Shown here: in pieces, positions 11,869 through 21,201 of the stretch
How positions within the stretch are numbered: the first letter of the stretch is position 1
Layout: each line of letters begins with the position of its first letter
Assembly (NCBI GenBank): GCA_013397115.1
Contig: VWZW01004683.1
Location: 99,496-163,495, forward strand
DNA: 64,000 bases
Reading direction: 5' to 3'
Origin: Edolisoma coerulescens
Lineage: Eukaryota > Chordata > Aves > Passeriformes > Campephagidae
Made by a program: the position numbers and the translations under genes
Notes under the pieces: model-generated
What the model was told of the DNA's origin: nothing
The model's database searches: none
Seen by the model: only the letters and a program-made list of their open reading frames with translations

Positions 11869-12236
11869 GGGTCTGGAGCCCCAGGAGCGGCTGAGGGAGC
11901 TGGGAAAGGGGCTCAGCCTGGAGCAAAGGAGGCTCAGGGGGGACCTTGTGGCTCTGCACAAGTCCCTGACAGGAGGGGGCAGCCGGGGGGGTCGGGCTCT
12001 GCTGCCAGGGAACAGGGACAGGAGGAGAGGGAACGGCCTCAGGCTGGGCCAGGGGAGGTTTAGATTGGATATTGGGAACATTTCTCCATGGAAAAGTTGC
12101 CCAGGGCATGGTGGAGTCCCCAGTCCTGGTCAAAGCCCTGTGGATGTGGCCCTCGGGGACACGGGGCAGTGGTGGCCTTGGGGACGGTTGGACTCGATCT
12201 TGGAGGGCTTTTCCAACCTCAAGGACTCCGATTCCC
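11869..12236 (+). mobile_element. CR1 3' end with ORF2 C-terminal region
   Basis: Carries GCTGAGGGAGCTGGGAAAGG, GGGACCTTGTGGCTCTGCAC and GGTTTAGATTGGATATTGGG, then a 3' UTR with GGTTGGACTCGATCTTGGAG and TTTTCCAACCTCAAGGA. The first 200 bases are nearly the same as 7,195-7,400. Confidence 0.87.
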
Positions 12237-14013
12237 TTTCCTGGAATGAGAGCAGCTGCCTGGGGCACATCGTGGCTCAGTCCTGTGGGATCAGGTCTGC
12301 TCCTCATGGAGCAGGAACAGCTCCTGGGGCTCTGTTTGCTCCTAGAGCTCTTTCCTGGTGGTTTTTGCAGAGGTTTGAGCTGCTGGCTTTGGTCTAAAAG
12401 GTTTTGCAGCCCTTGTAAGGTCCCTAAATCACCACGGGTGAGTCCTGGTGTTGCATCCTGGCAACCCATCCCTGGATTTACAGCCCAAGGAATTCGCTCC
12501 TGGACCATCTCGAGATCCCTGGTGGCTCTGCCGTGCCCCATGAGGCTTCTGCAGGGGCTCCGTGCTGAAAACACTCCTGGCCTTGGAATTTTTTCCAGGA
12601 AAGAGATCTGAGTTGTAGAAACTTTTAATCCTTTTATTTTTCCTTGATGCTTTTCTGACTCCAGCAGAGATTCAGGAACTGCTGTGGCCTTGGCAAAGAT
12701 CAATGGATAAAGCCTGTTAAAGAAAGACTCTAAATTTTTGGGCGATTTCAGGGGGAAAAAGAGAGTTTGGAATATTTAATTTAGTATTGAGCTAAGCTTC
12801 ATCATGAGGAGGGAGAAACCTCCATCTCAAATGAGAGAGGAACCTTTTGTTGTTTTCCTGAAGCCTTTAATTAATACCCTTAATAATTACATTTGTCCCG
12901 CTCAGTGGAATATTGGAGCAGAGGGTGGGGAGCTCCAGTTCTCTGCTACTCCAAAAAACCAGGCGGACACCTCTGTCTCTCCTATTTTTCCCTACAAAGC
13001 TTTTTCCTCAATTTCCAGCCTGGCTGTGTTTGGGACCAGCTTATCCTGGTATTTTTCCCTTGCTAACATTGGTTTTGAGCACAAAGAGTTGTTTTTCATC
13101 CCCCTCTCGGCTGCCTTTTTCCCAAACACACGGAGAGGAGCTGCCGGAGCGATCCTGTTTTACCTCTCCGGAAAGAACAGAGCCAGAAACATTTTCTCCT
13201 TCTCGCTGGTTTAAATTTACAGAAGTGAACAATCATTTTTGCAGCCTCTGAGAGAGAAATGTGGGGGGAAACAAACCGATCTTATCGACTTTTCCAGCTG
13301 GAGCAGCGCGGGGAACATTACTTAGAGCTCCACCACGCTCAGCTCTAATCCCATGAGATGTCTTTGTTGATGCATAAGCTGTGACCTAAAATATTGACTT
13401 TATAAAGTAATTGAATCCCCGAATCATGTTTCAGATGAAAAGCACTTGACAAATGGCTCCAGGAAGGAGCTGAGCCCAAAGTGTGGCTGGAATGGGATTT
13501 ACTCTGCTGGACTCCCGTCGGCCTCTCCGGAGCAGAGCCCGGAGTAAACAGCCCCGCTCCAGGTTTGGGGGGAATTACAGGGCAAGAAGAGGTTCTCCCA
13601 TGTTTTTCCCCATTTTTTTCCTCACAGGAAGAAGGATAATAAATTCTTCAGGTCCTACAAAGGAGGTGGGAACAGAGCACTTGTTGTGCAGGATGAACAT
13701 TTCGGCACAGGGTGATGTCGTGGGGCTTTGTGGGTGCTGAACTTGCTCTCTTGGTTTGTTTTCCATCCAAGAGGAGCTAATGTCCAGTTCCTGCACCAAA
13801 TCTGAGTTTCAGAGGCTCCAAATCCCTGCCTGGCCTCTCTGTATGGCCCAGCTCATCCCAAGTGATCCCACTGCTCCAAGCAGAGCTGCTGCTGGAAGGA
13901 GAAGCAGAGATGGAAGTGGGGAAATGATGCAAAGCCAAAGGACCACGGTGAGACTCTGGTATGAACCAGATCCCATCCCCGAGCCATTTCCCTGGATCTC
14001 GAGGCTAGCTGGG
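12237..14013. other. Intergenic; possible conserved stretch at 13,260-13,460
   Basis: No gene recognised. An open frame on the + strand at 12,804-13,214 has no known features. The segment 13,260-13,460 is non-repetitive with clustered AT-rich motifs, compatible with a conserved non-coding element but unproven. Confidence 0.4.
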
Positions 14014-14157
14014 GCTGAGGGGGTGTAGGTGAGGTGCTGAGGGGATGATGATGAGATGCTGAGGGGGTGAAGGTGAGGGGCTGAGGGGATGAAGATGAGG
14101 CCGTGAGGGGGTGAAGATGAGGCCCTGAGGGGATGAAGATGAGGGGCTGAGGAGGAC
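14014..14157. repeat. 22-bp minisatellite, about 6.5 copies
   Basis: GCTGAGGGGATGAAGATGAG-like units begin at 14014, 14036, 14058, 14080, 14102, 14124 and 14146, exactly 22 bases apart. The period is not a multiple of three, which argues against coding. Confidence 0.93.
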
Positions 14158-15069
14158 TCTTGGCGAGAAAGGTTTCACCCCAACCCTGCAGCCCAGCGGC
14201 CGTTCCCTCCTTCCTCTGCTCCTCACAACAAATTCCCCTCGTTCACGGAAGAGGCCATAATTATCTCATTATTCCAAATGGCTCCATTCACCCAAACCTT
14301 ATTTCTGACTCCTAAATCGTTACCTTGCTCATCCCACAACCACTGTTTTCCTTCGGAGCACGCTGACCCCGCCGCTTTCTTCCCCCCGCTCTTTTGCATA
14401 ACGTTGTAACAAGCATTTAAATAACTCTAAAGGTTCCATCAGCTCTCGCTTTCACATCTTGCTGTCTCCATGGAAACTGGCTACTCTTCCCTGTCTACTT
14501 TCCCTTTTTTTTTTGGGTTTGAGTCCCTCAGTCCAGTGGCTGGAAGACAGAATTGGATTCTCAGCTTGTTTTGGATTCTCCCCATGTTTGCCCTCGATGT
14601 TGAAGTGCTGCCCAAATGTTGGTTTTGCTGCCGTGCCATGATCGTTATTTTCCCTCTTGGCCATTAGTGAGGACACTTAGAGCTGGGAGATGGAAATTTA
14701 TTTTTCCATTTGTCCAGTGTGCTGGAGGACGGGGAAGTGTGCAGCGGTAATTACTGGGATTTGGAATTCCGGGCTGAAATTGGGATGGGTTGAGTTGAGT
14801 TCAACTAAACTTTTCTTTGCAGATTGTCCTCATCCCATGCCCCTCCTTTGGGGCATGAAATCTCTCGCAGAAAGTGTGATGGTATTTTTATCAAGGCACT
14901 TGTTTAAATTGAATCTTAATATCCCATATCCCCGTTAACACCATAAATAATAATCCAGCATCCTTTATATGGATTTGACAGACCCAGAGCACTGGGGAAA
15001 CAAGCTGCAAATCTTCCTGCAAATTGCTGGAATGAACCTGGGAAGGGCTAATCCAATGGGATGGTCTGC
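14158..15069. other. Intergenic, nothing recognised
   Basis: Non-repetitive DNA with a T-run near 14,506-14,513. No credible exon. It ends where the duplicated block begins. Confidence 0.55.
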
Positions 15070-15410
15070 CACAGGCATGAATTCCAGCCCATCTGGGGAC
15101 AGAATCCGTCCTGGCAAAGCGGGAGGGAACAGAAGGTAGCGGTGGCAGCTCGCAGTTGCTGCCAGTCTGCATTTCCATCTGCAAGGAGCTGCTCTTGATG
15201 AGACTAAAAGGCAAAGGAAAGAATTCCAGGCAGGCTGCTCATTTCCCTTCCCCCAAACACGACGTGCTGACCCTGCTGCCATGTGGGAGCGGCGTGGTCG
15301 GCGACGCAGATGGAGCTCAAAGCCCTGAACAAACAGGACAGTGAAAGCTGCTGGCTTTTTATTGCTGTTTATTGCTGAGAAATGGGCCATTGGAGGCTTC
15401 TGGTCATGCT

Positions 15411-15530
15411 TTCCATGATTCATGGAATCATGGAATGGTTTGGGTTGGAAGGGACCTTGAAGACCTTCCGCTATCCCAGGTAGCTCCAAGCCGTGTTCAA
15501 CCTGGCCTTGGACAATTCCAGGCTGCACTA
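15411..15530 (-). mobile_element. CR1 3' end (copy 1)
   Basis: Antisense terminus with octamer copies CATGATTCATGGAATCATGG, then TTTGGGTTGGAAGGGACC and AGCTCCAAGCCGTGTTCAAC. It also occurs in the second duplicate at 17,481-17,600. Confidence 0.83.
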
Positions 15531-15867
15531 TGGGTATCCCATACTGTGGGAAGCAGCAAACTCTGGGATTTCTTTATTTATTAGACCTCGGTCTCAGGAA
15601 TATTGGCATTATTGGATCAAGGAAGAGAAACAATCCCAGTGGAGGAAGACAAGAACAAGGAAATCATTAAAGCAGCTAAAGCTGAGCGAGTCCATTCTGG
15701 CTTCTGAGCCTTTTCCACTGACTCCAGGAAACTCCTGCCTGGTGTTTCCTTCTCTGACTGCAGCCCCTGACTGATGCCCCTGGGGCAGCTCTGGCTTTCT
15801 CCCCACTCATGGTTTTAGGGGCCTGTTCAGACACAGTTGTGCTGTTTGGGAACTGTATTTTTATGAT

Positions 15868-16209
15868 TGTGCCGGTTTGAGAGAAATTCAGAGGAACATC
15901 ATTTGATAGAAGTAATACTGACCAAAAATCCCATGTTTTGTTATCCTTTGTGCAAGTAGGTTAGAAAGAGGGGGTGCTGGAAGAGAGGGGAGTTTTGCTT
16001 TAATTTCTACTGACTTCTTTTTGCTTTTAATTCTGTTAGCGATAAACTTTCCTTTATACAGTAGCTGTTTAAGTCCGAACCTGTTTGGCCTTGCAGTTGC
16101 CCAATTTTCCTCAATAATTTTATTTCATCTTATGCATGCGAGGTTTTAATTTTCCCCCTATACAAATAGATTTCGTGGGCTTAATGAGTAGCTACGTTAA
16201 ACCACGACA
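15868..16209 (+). mobile_element. Solo LTR, ERVL-like, with perfect 5-bp target duplication (copy 1)
   Basis: A 342-base element starting TGTGCCGGTTTGAG and ending TTAAACCACGACA, so TG...CA termini. ATGAT flanks it at 15863-15867 and 16210-16214. A 5-bp target duplication fits ERVL-class integration. GATAAACTTTCCTTTATA resembles the polyadenylation region of passerine ERVL LTRs as I recall them. No internal retroviral sequence is attached, so it is a solo LTR left by recombination. Confidence 0.8.
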
Positions 16210-16366
16210 ATGATGAAGGGAGATTTTGAAGAACGCTCATAATCCCAGACCACCCCTGGCTGGGGCTGTCACTTCAGAAAGAAGCTGAAGCAAACAAAAT
16301 TGTGAAGAAAACCCTTCTCCTCGAGGAACAGCGGGAGGAAAATGCTGGGATGAGCCAGTCTTCATC

Positions 16367-17139
16367 NNNNNNNNNNNNNNNNNNNNNNNNNNNNNNNNNN
16401 NNNNNNNNNNNNNNNNNNNNNNNNNNNNNNNNNNNNNNNNNNNNNNNNNNNNNNNNNNNNNNNNNNNNNNNNNNNNNNNNNNNNNNNNNNNNNNNNNNNN
16501 NNNNNNNNNNNNNNNNNNNNNNNNNNNNNNNNNNNNNNNNNNNNNNNNNNNNNNNNNNNNNNNNNNNNNNNNNNNNNNNNNNNNNNNNNNNNNNNNNNNN
16601 NNNNNNNNNNNNNNNNNNNNNNNNNNNNNNNNNNNNNNNNNNNNNNNNNNNNNNNNNNNNNNNNNNNNNNNNNNNNNNNNNNNNNNNNNNNNNNNNNNNN
16701 NNNNNNNNNNNNNNNNNNNNNNNNNNNNNNNNNNNNNNNNNNNNNNNNNNNNNNNNNNNNNNNNNNNNNNNNNNNNNNNNNNNNNNNNNNNNNNNNNNNN
16801 NNNNNNNNNNNNNNNNNNNNNNNNNNNNNNNNNNNNNNNNNNNNNNNNNNNNNNNNNNNNNNNNNNNNNNNNNNNNNNNNNNNNNNNNNNNNNNNNNNNN
16901 NNNNNNNNNNNNNNNNNNNNNNNNNNNNNNNNNNNNNNNNNNNNNNNNNNNNNNNNNNNNNNNNNNNNNNNNNNNNNNNNNNNNNNNNNNNNNNNNNNNN
17001 NNNNNNNNNNNNNNNNNNNNNNNNNNNNNNNNNNNNNNNNNNNNNNNNNNNNNNNNNNNNNNNNNNNNNNNNNNNNNNNNNNNNNNNNNNNNNNNNNNNN
17101 NNNNNNNNNNNNNNNNNNNNNNNNNNNNNNNNNNNNNNN
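16367..17139. other. Assembly gap, 773 N
   Basis: A run of N only. Any open frame read through it is meaningless. The two sides of the gap are copies of each other, which suggests the gap does not represent missing sequence. Confidence 0.99.
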
Positions 17140-17480
17140 CACAGGCATGAATTCCAGCCCATCTGGGGACAGAATCCGTCCTGGCAAAGCGGGAGGGAAC
17201 AGAAGGTAGCGGTGGCAGCTCGCAGTTGCTGCCAGTCTGCATTTCCATCTGCAAGGAGCTGCTCTTGATGAGACTAAAAGGCAAAGGAAAGAATTCCAGG
17301 CAGGCTGCTCATTTCCCTTCCCCCAAACACGACGTGCTGACCCTGCTGCCATGTGGGAGCGGCGTGGTCGGCGACGCAGATGGAGCTCAAAGCCCTGAAC
17401 AAACAGGACAGCGAAAGCTGCTGGCTTTTTATTGCTGTTTATTGCTGAGAAATGGGCCATTGGAGGCTTCTGGTCATGCT

Positions 17481-17600
17481 TTCCATGATTCATGGAATCA
17501 TGGAATGGTTTGGGTTGGAAGGGACCTTGAAGACCTTCCGCTATCCCAGGTAGCTCCAAGCCGTGTTCAACCTGGCCTTGGACAATTCCAGGCTGCACTA
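17481..17600 (-). mobile_element. CR1 3' end (copy 2)
   Basis: Same antisense CR1 terminus as at 15,411, inside the second duplicate. Confidence 0.83.
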
Positions 17601-17937
17601 TGGGTATCCCATACTGTGGGAAGCAGCAAACTCTGGGATTTCTTTATTTATTAGACCTCGGTCTCAGGAATATTGGCATTATTGGATCAAGGAAGAGAAA
17701 CAATCCCAGTGGAGGAAGACAAGAACAAGGAAATCATTAAAGCAGCTAAAGCTGAGCGAGTCCATTCTGGCTTCTGAGCCTTTTCCACTGACTCCAGGAA
17801 ACTCCTGCCTGGTGTTTCCTTCTCTGACTGCAGCCCCTGACTGATGCCCCTGGGGCAGCTCTGGCTTTCTCCCCACTCATGGTTTTAGGGGCCTGTTCAG
17901 ACACAGTTGTGCTGTTTGGGAACTGTATTTTTATGAT

Positions 17938-18279
17938 TGTGCCGGTTTGAGAGAAATTCAGAGGAACATCATTTGATAGAAGTAATACTGACCAAAAATC
18001 CCATGTTTTGTTATCCTTTGTGCAAGTGGGTTAGAAAGAGGGGGTGCTGGAAGAGAGGGGAGTTTTGCTTTAATTTCTACTGACTTCTTTTTGCTTTTAA
18101 TTCTGTTAGCGATAAACTTTCCTTTATACAGTAGCTGTTTAAGTCCGAACCTGTTTGGCCTTGCAGTTGCCCAATTTTCCTCAATAATTTTATTTCATCT
18201 TATGCATGCGAGGTTTTAATTTTCCCCCTATACAAATAGATTTCGTGGGCTTAATGAGTAGCTACGTTAAACCACGACA
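17938..18279 (+). mobile_element. Solo LTR, ERVL-like (copy 2)
   Basis: The second copy of the same insertion, with the same flanking ATGAT at 17933-17937 and 18280-18284. Shared target duplications show one insertion event that was later duplicated, biologically or by the assembler. Confidence 0.8.
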
Positions 18280-18696
18280 ATGATGAAGGGAGATTTTGAA
18301 GAACGCTCATAATCCCAGACCACCCCTGGCTGGGGCTGTCACTTCAGGAAGAAGCTGAAGCAAACAAAATTGTGAAGAAAACCCTTCTCCTCGAGGAACA
18401 GCGGGAGGAAAATGCTGGGATGAGCCAGTCTTCATCACTCCATTCCTCTGCTGATTCATCGATTTGGCTGAATGTGCAACCTGACAAATGCTTTTCCAAG
18501 CAAATTTAGGAGGATCTTTGCAGCTGCTTTTCTCCTGAGGAGGAATGGGAATGCTCTGAATGCAGCTCCTGGCTGACCCTGGAGCACCTCTCTGCAGAGT
18601 GTGGGGCAGCTCTCTCAGGGATGGACTGATCGGGGGGCTGAGAGCAGCAGCCCAAAAATTTGTCTGAGGTTTAACCCGTTGTGACTTCTGGGACAG

Positions 18697-18993
18697 CAGA
18701 GGAGCTGGAGAGGGACTTGGGACAAGGCCTGGAGTGACAGGACACAGGGAATGGCTTCCCACTGCCAGAGGGCAGGGAGAGATGGGATATTGGGAAGAAA
18801 TTCCTGGCTGGGAGGGTGGGGAGGCCCTGGAATAGAACTCCCAGAGAAGCTGTGGTTGCCCCTGGAAGGGTCCAAGCCAGGTTGGACAGGGCTTGGAGCA
18901 GCCTGGGATAGTGGAAGGTGTCCCTGCCCATGGCAGGGGGTGGGACTAGATGAGATTTAAGGTCCCTTCCACCCAAACCGCTCTGGGGTTCCC
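18697..18993 (+). mobile_element. CR1 3' end
   Basis: About 297 bases: GGAGCTGGAGAGGGACTTGG, GGCTTCCCACTGCCAGAGGG, GATATTGGGAAGAAATTCC, GTGTCCCTGCCCATGGCAGG and TAAGGTCCCTTCCACCC. No clear octamers. Confidence 0.88.
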
Positions 18994-20185
18994 TCACCAA
19001 CAGCACAAACACAACAAAAGAACAACATAAAGGTCCAGCACAAAGCTTTTCCCATCTCTTTTCACTCTGCAGGAAGTTGGTGCATCAATTCACAGGAGTT
19101 TCTGCTCTGTACCCATTCAGTGCCTCTCTGCAAAGCTGCAGACACTGGAAAAACCTGCTGTTGCTCCCATCTGAGCTGGTTTTGGGGGGCAGAGGAACGA
19201 GAGTGTGTCTGCAGTCGCTCTGCCTCTCATTTCTTGCTGTCCCAGTGCCACCTCTGGTGTGTCAGAGTCTCCGAGGGAGCTTGGGAAGCGCTGGCGGAGC
19301 GGTGCCAGGAGCTTTTCCACGCTCACCATCAGCGCCGTGCCCTGTGTGAGGCTCGTGCTGCCAGCCTGCTCTGTGCCTGCTCTCGCAGGGCTCCCATCTC
19401 CTGGCAGGAAGGTGGGAATCCAAGCCCAGGCTGGATTAATGGGGATGGACACTCCAGCGCTCTCCATCTGCGATTCCCCGCAGGAATGTTGGCAGTCCTG
19501 GCTCGGTCAGGAGCCCGGGGTGAGCTGACAGAGCAGCTTCCCCAGAACATGCTGCTGGCGCTGCTCTCTGCACAGGGCACTCGTGTTTCATGTGGATAAT
19601 TGGAATTGCATCATTTATTACATCAAAAGCCTCCCTGCCTTTCCCTGGCAGCCACGGCGGCGCCGCTGAGCTCGGCTTAAAGCGGGAGCTAAGGACGTGC
19701 TGCTGGTTTGGGCCGGGCCTAAAGCCTGGGGGTGCTCTGCACGTGGTGATCCATTTCCCAGGGGAACCTGTTCCTAAATCCAAGCTAAACCTTCCCAGCC
19801 GTTCCCTGGGTCCTGTCCCTGTCACAGATCAGAGCTGCAGGTCCCGATGAGTTTCCCCTCAATCCCTTTTTCTCCAGGCTGAACGAACCAAGTGGCTCCT
19901 TGCTGCCAGGCTGGACAGGGAACGTTGGCTGCTCTGACACCTTCAGCTGAGTATTTTCCTTCTCCATCACCTTCTGCTGAGTGTTTCCCATTTTTTTTTA
20001 ATTTCCACAAGGTACCTGCTCCCTTTTTTAGGGAGGGCCCAGGGAACCGTGCGATGATTCTTGGAGCAGAGCCCCTGCCACCAGCCCTGCTGAAACATCA
20101 CCTCCCATCCTGATGGATCCCTCAGGAATTATCAGAACACTCTGAGCACTTTCAGTGCCTGAATGTTCTCCCTGATCTGCCTGAG
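18994..20185. other. Intergenic, nothing recognised
   Basis: Relatively GC-rich around 19,250-19,520 with overlapping open frames in several phases, but no splice-consistent or recognisable protein. Two related AGTATTTTCC/AGTGTTTCCC-containing units at about 19,949 and 19,979 form a weak 30-base repeat. Confidence 0.5.
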
Positions 20186-20395
20186 GATGTGGAAAACTTC
20201 CTTGTTTTCTTCCCCCCAAGTGTGCTGGGCACTGCCCAGGCTCCCCAGGGAATGGGCACATTTCCAAGGCTGCCAGAGCTCCAGGAATGTTTGGACAACG
20301 CTCCCAGGGATGGACAGGGTGGGAATGTTGGGGTGTCTGTCCAGGGCCAGGATCAATGATCCTGATGGGTATTCCATGGTTCCATGATTCTCTAC
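20186..20395 (+). mobile_element. CR1 3' end, 'lacking octamer variation' subtype
   Basis: GTGCTGGGCACTGCCCAGGC, CCAGAGCTCCAGGAATGTTT and GGTTCCATGATTCTC follow the same order as the copy at 37,256-37,525. This subtype differs in its 3' UTR from the common copies. Confidence 0.8.
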
Positions 20396-20696
20396 CTTCT
20401 TGGGAGCTGCAAAACTGTTTCCCATCCTGGCTTTGCATCCATTTGGGTGAGGTTTGCAGGGAGGGTGTCTGAGAAGTGGTGCCATCCAACAAATTAAATA
20501 GGTCATTAAATTAAATTAAAGGGAAAGAAGAGACTCTGCAGCCTTATGTTTGCAGGTGAGAGGGGCCCAGCAGGGCATGGATGAGAATTTGGCCCATCTG
20601 AAGCAAAAATGGCCAAAAGGAACTGGCCAAAATCTTGGGGTGTATTTGTGGCACCAGGATGTGAATCCAGTGCTCGGGTTTAACTCCTGGGTTGGG
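20396..20696. other. Intergenic, target region of an LTR
   Basis: AATTAAATT-rich patch at 20,490-20,520, otherwise nothing recognised before the LTR at 20,697. Confidence 0.5.
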
Positions 20697-21201
20697 TGTG
20701 ATGCCATGATGATTTTTTGCCTTCTCTTTTGTACCCCTTTGATAAACCCTTTTATACAACTTTTATGTATCCTCAGTGCTTTTAGCCCACATACTTGTAA
20801 TTCCTTAAGTCTGACGACTCAGTTTAGACCCAATATTCCGTTAAGCCAGGAGACCCAACATCTTGGAGGCCTCACAGCTGGAGGCCGGAAAGCCCTACGC
20901 TGTCCCAGGAAACCAAAGTCCCCTCTAGAACACATCCTGTAAACTAAGACAGGCCCATCCAGGGGGGAATTCCTTGGGATGGGGAGTTCACTCAAGCCCC
21001 TCGTTGGAGAATCTTTGATAGATATGGTAATTTGCAAAGTCTATAAATCGTGTACGCGATCCATCGTGTGGATGCCTTCCGGCACATTCCACCTTGGCCA
21101 AGTGGTGCGCCTCAAGGATCCTTAAATAAATACCGAGGTAAAAACCCCTTTTTCCCTTAACCTTGTCTGGTTCTTAATTTTAAGATGAAGAAAAGGCAAC
21201 A
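20697..21201 (+). mobile_element. Solo LTR, ERVK-like (505 bp)
   Basis: Starts TGTGATGCCATGATG and ends AAAAGGCAACA, so TGT...ACA termini. A TATA box (TATAAAT, 21042-21048) and a poly(A) signal (AATAAA, 21125-21130) lie about 80 bases apart in the right order for U3-R-U5. Flanks GTTGGG (20691-20696) and GGTGGG (21202-21207) match at five of six bases, compatible with a decayed 6-bp target duplication. No internal retroviral sequence is attached. The ERVK label is from recall of passerine LTRs. Confidence 0.65.

Larger units (their letters stand above)
15070..16366. repeat. 1,297-bp direct duplicate, copy 1 (left of gap)
   Basis: It runs from CACAGGCATGAATTCC to the first N. It matches 17,140-18,436 at a constant offset of 2,070 with no indels. 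I see three differences, all transitions: 15342 T/C, 15958 A/G and 16278 A/G. It ends exactly at the gap. Confidence 0.97.
17140..18436. repeat. 1,297-bp direct duplicate, copy 2 (right of gap)
   Basis: It begins at the first base after the N-run and continues into unique sequence after TTCATC at 18,436. About 99.8% identical to copy 1 by eye, with the alternative bases at 17412, 18028 and 18348. Confidence 0.97.

Noticed and set aside
11771..12703. 310-codon minus-strand frame
   Set aside because: About 370 bases of it are antisense CR1 (11,869-12,236). No domain or splice evidence elsewhere.
14014..14157. Regularly spaced repeats resembling a CRISPR array
   Set aside because: There are no unique spacers between units; it is a contiguous 22-bp minisatellite in vertebrate DNA.
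16237..17598. Open frames of 266-453 codons across the centre of the window
   Set aside because: They consist mostly of N. The gap creates the apparent length.
18997..19600. GC-rich region with overlapping frames, considered as an exon cluster
   Set aside because: No conserved residues, no consistent splice sites and similar frame lengths on both strands.
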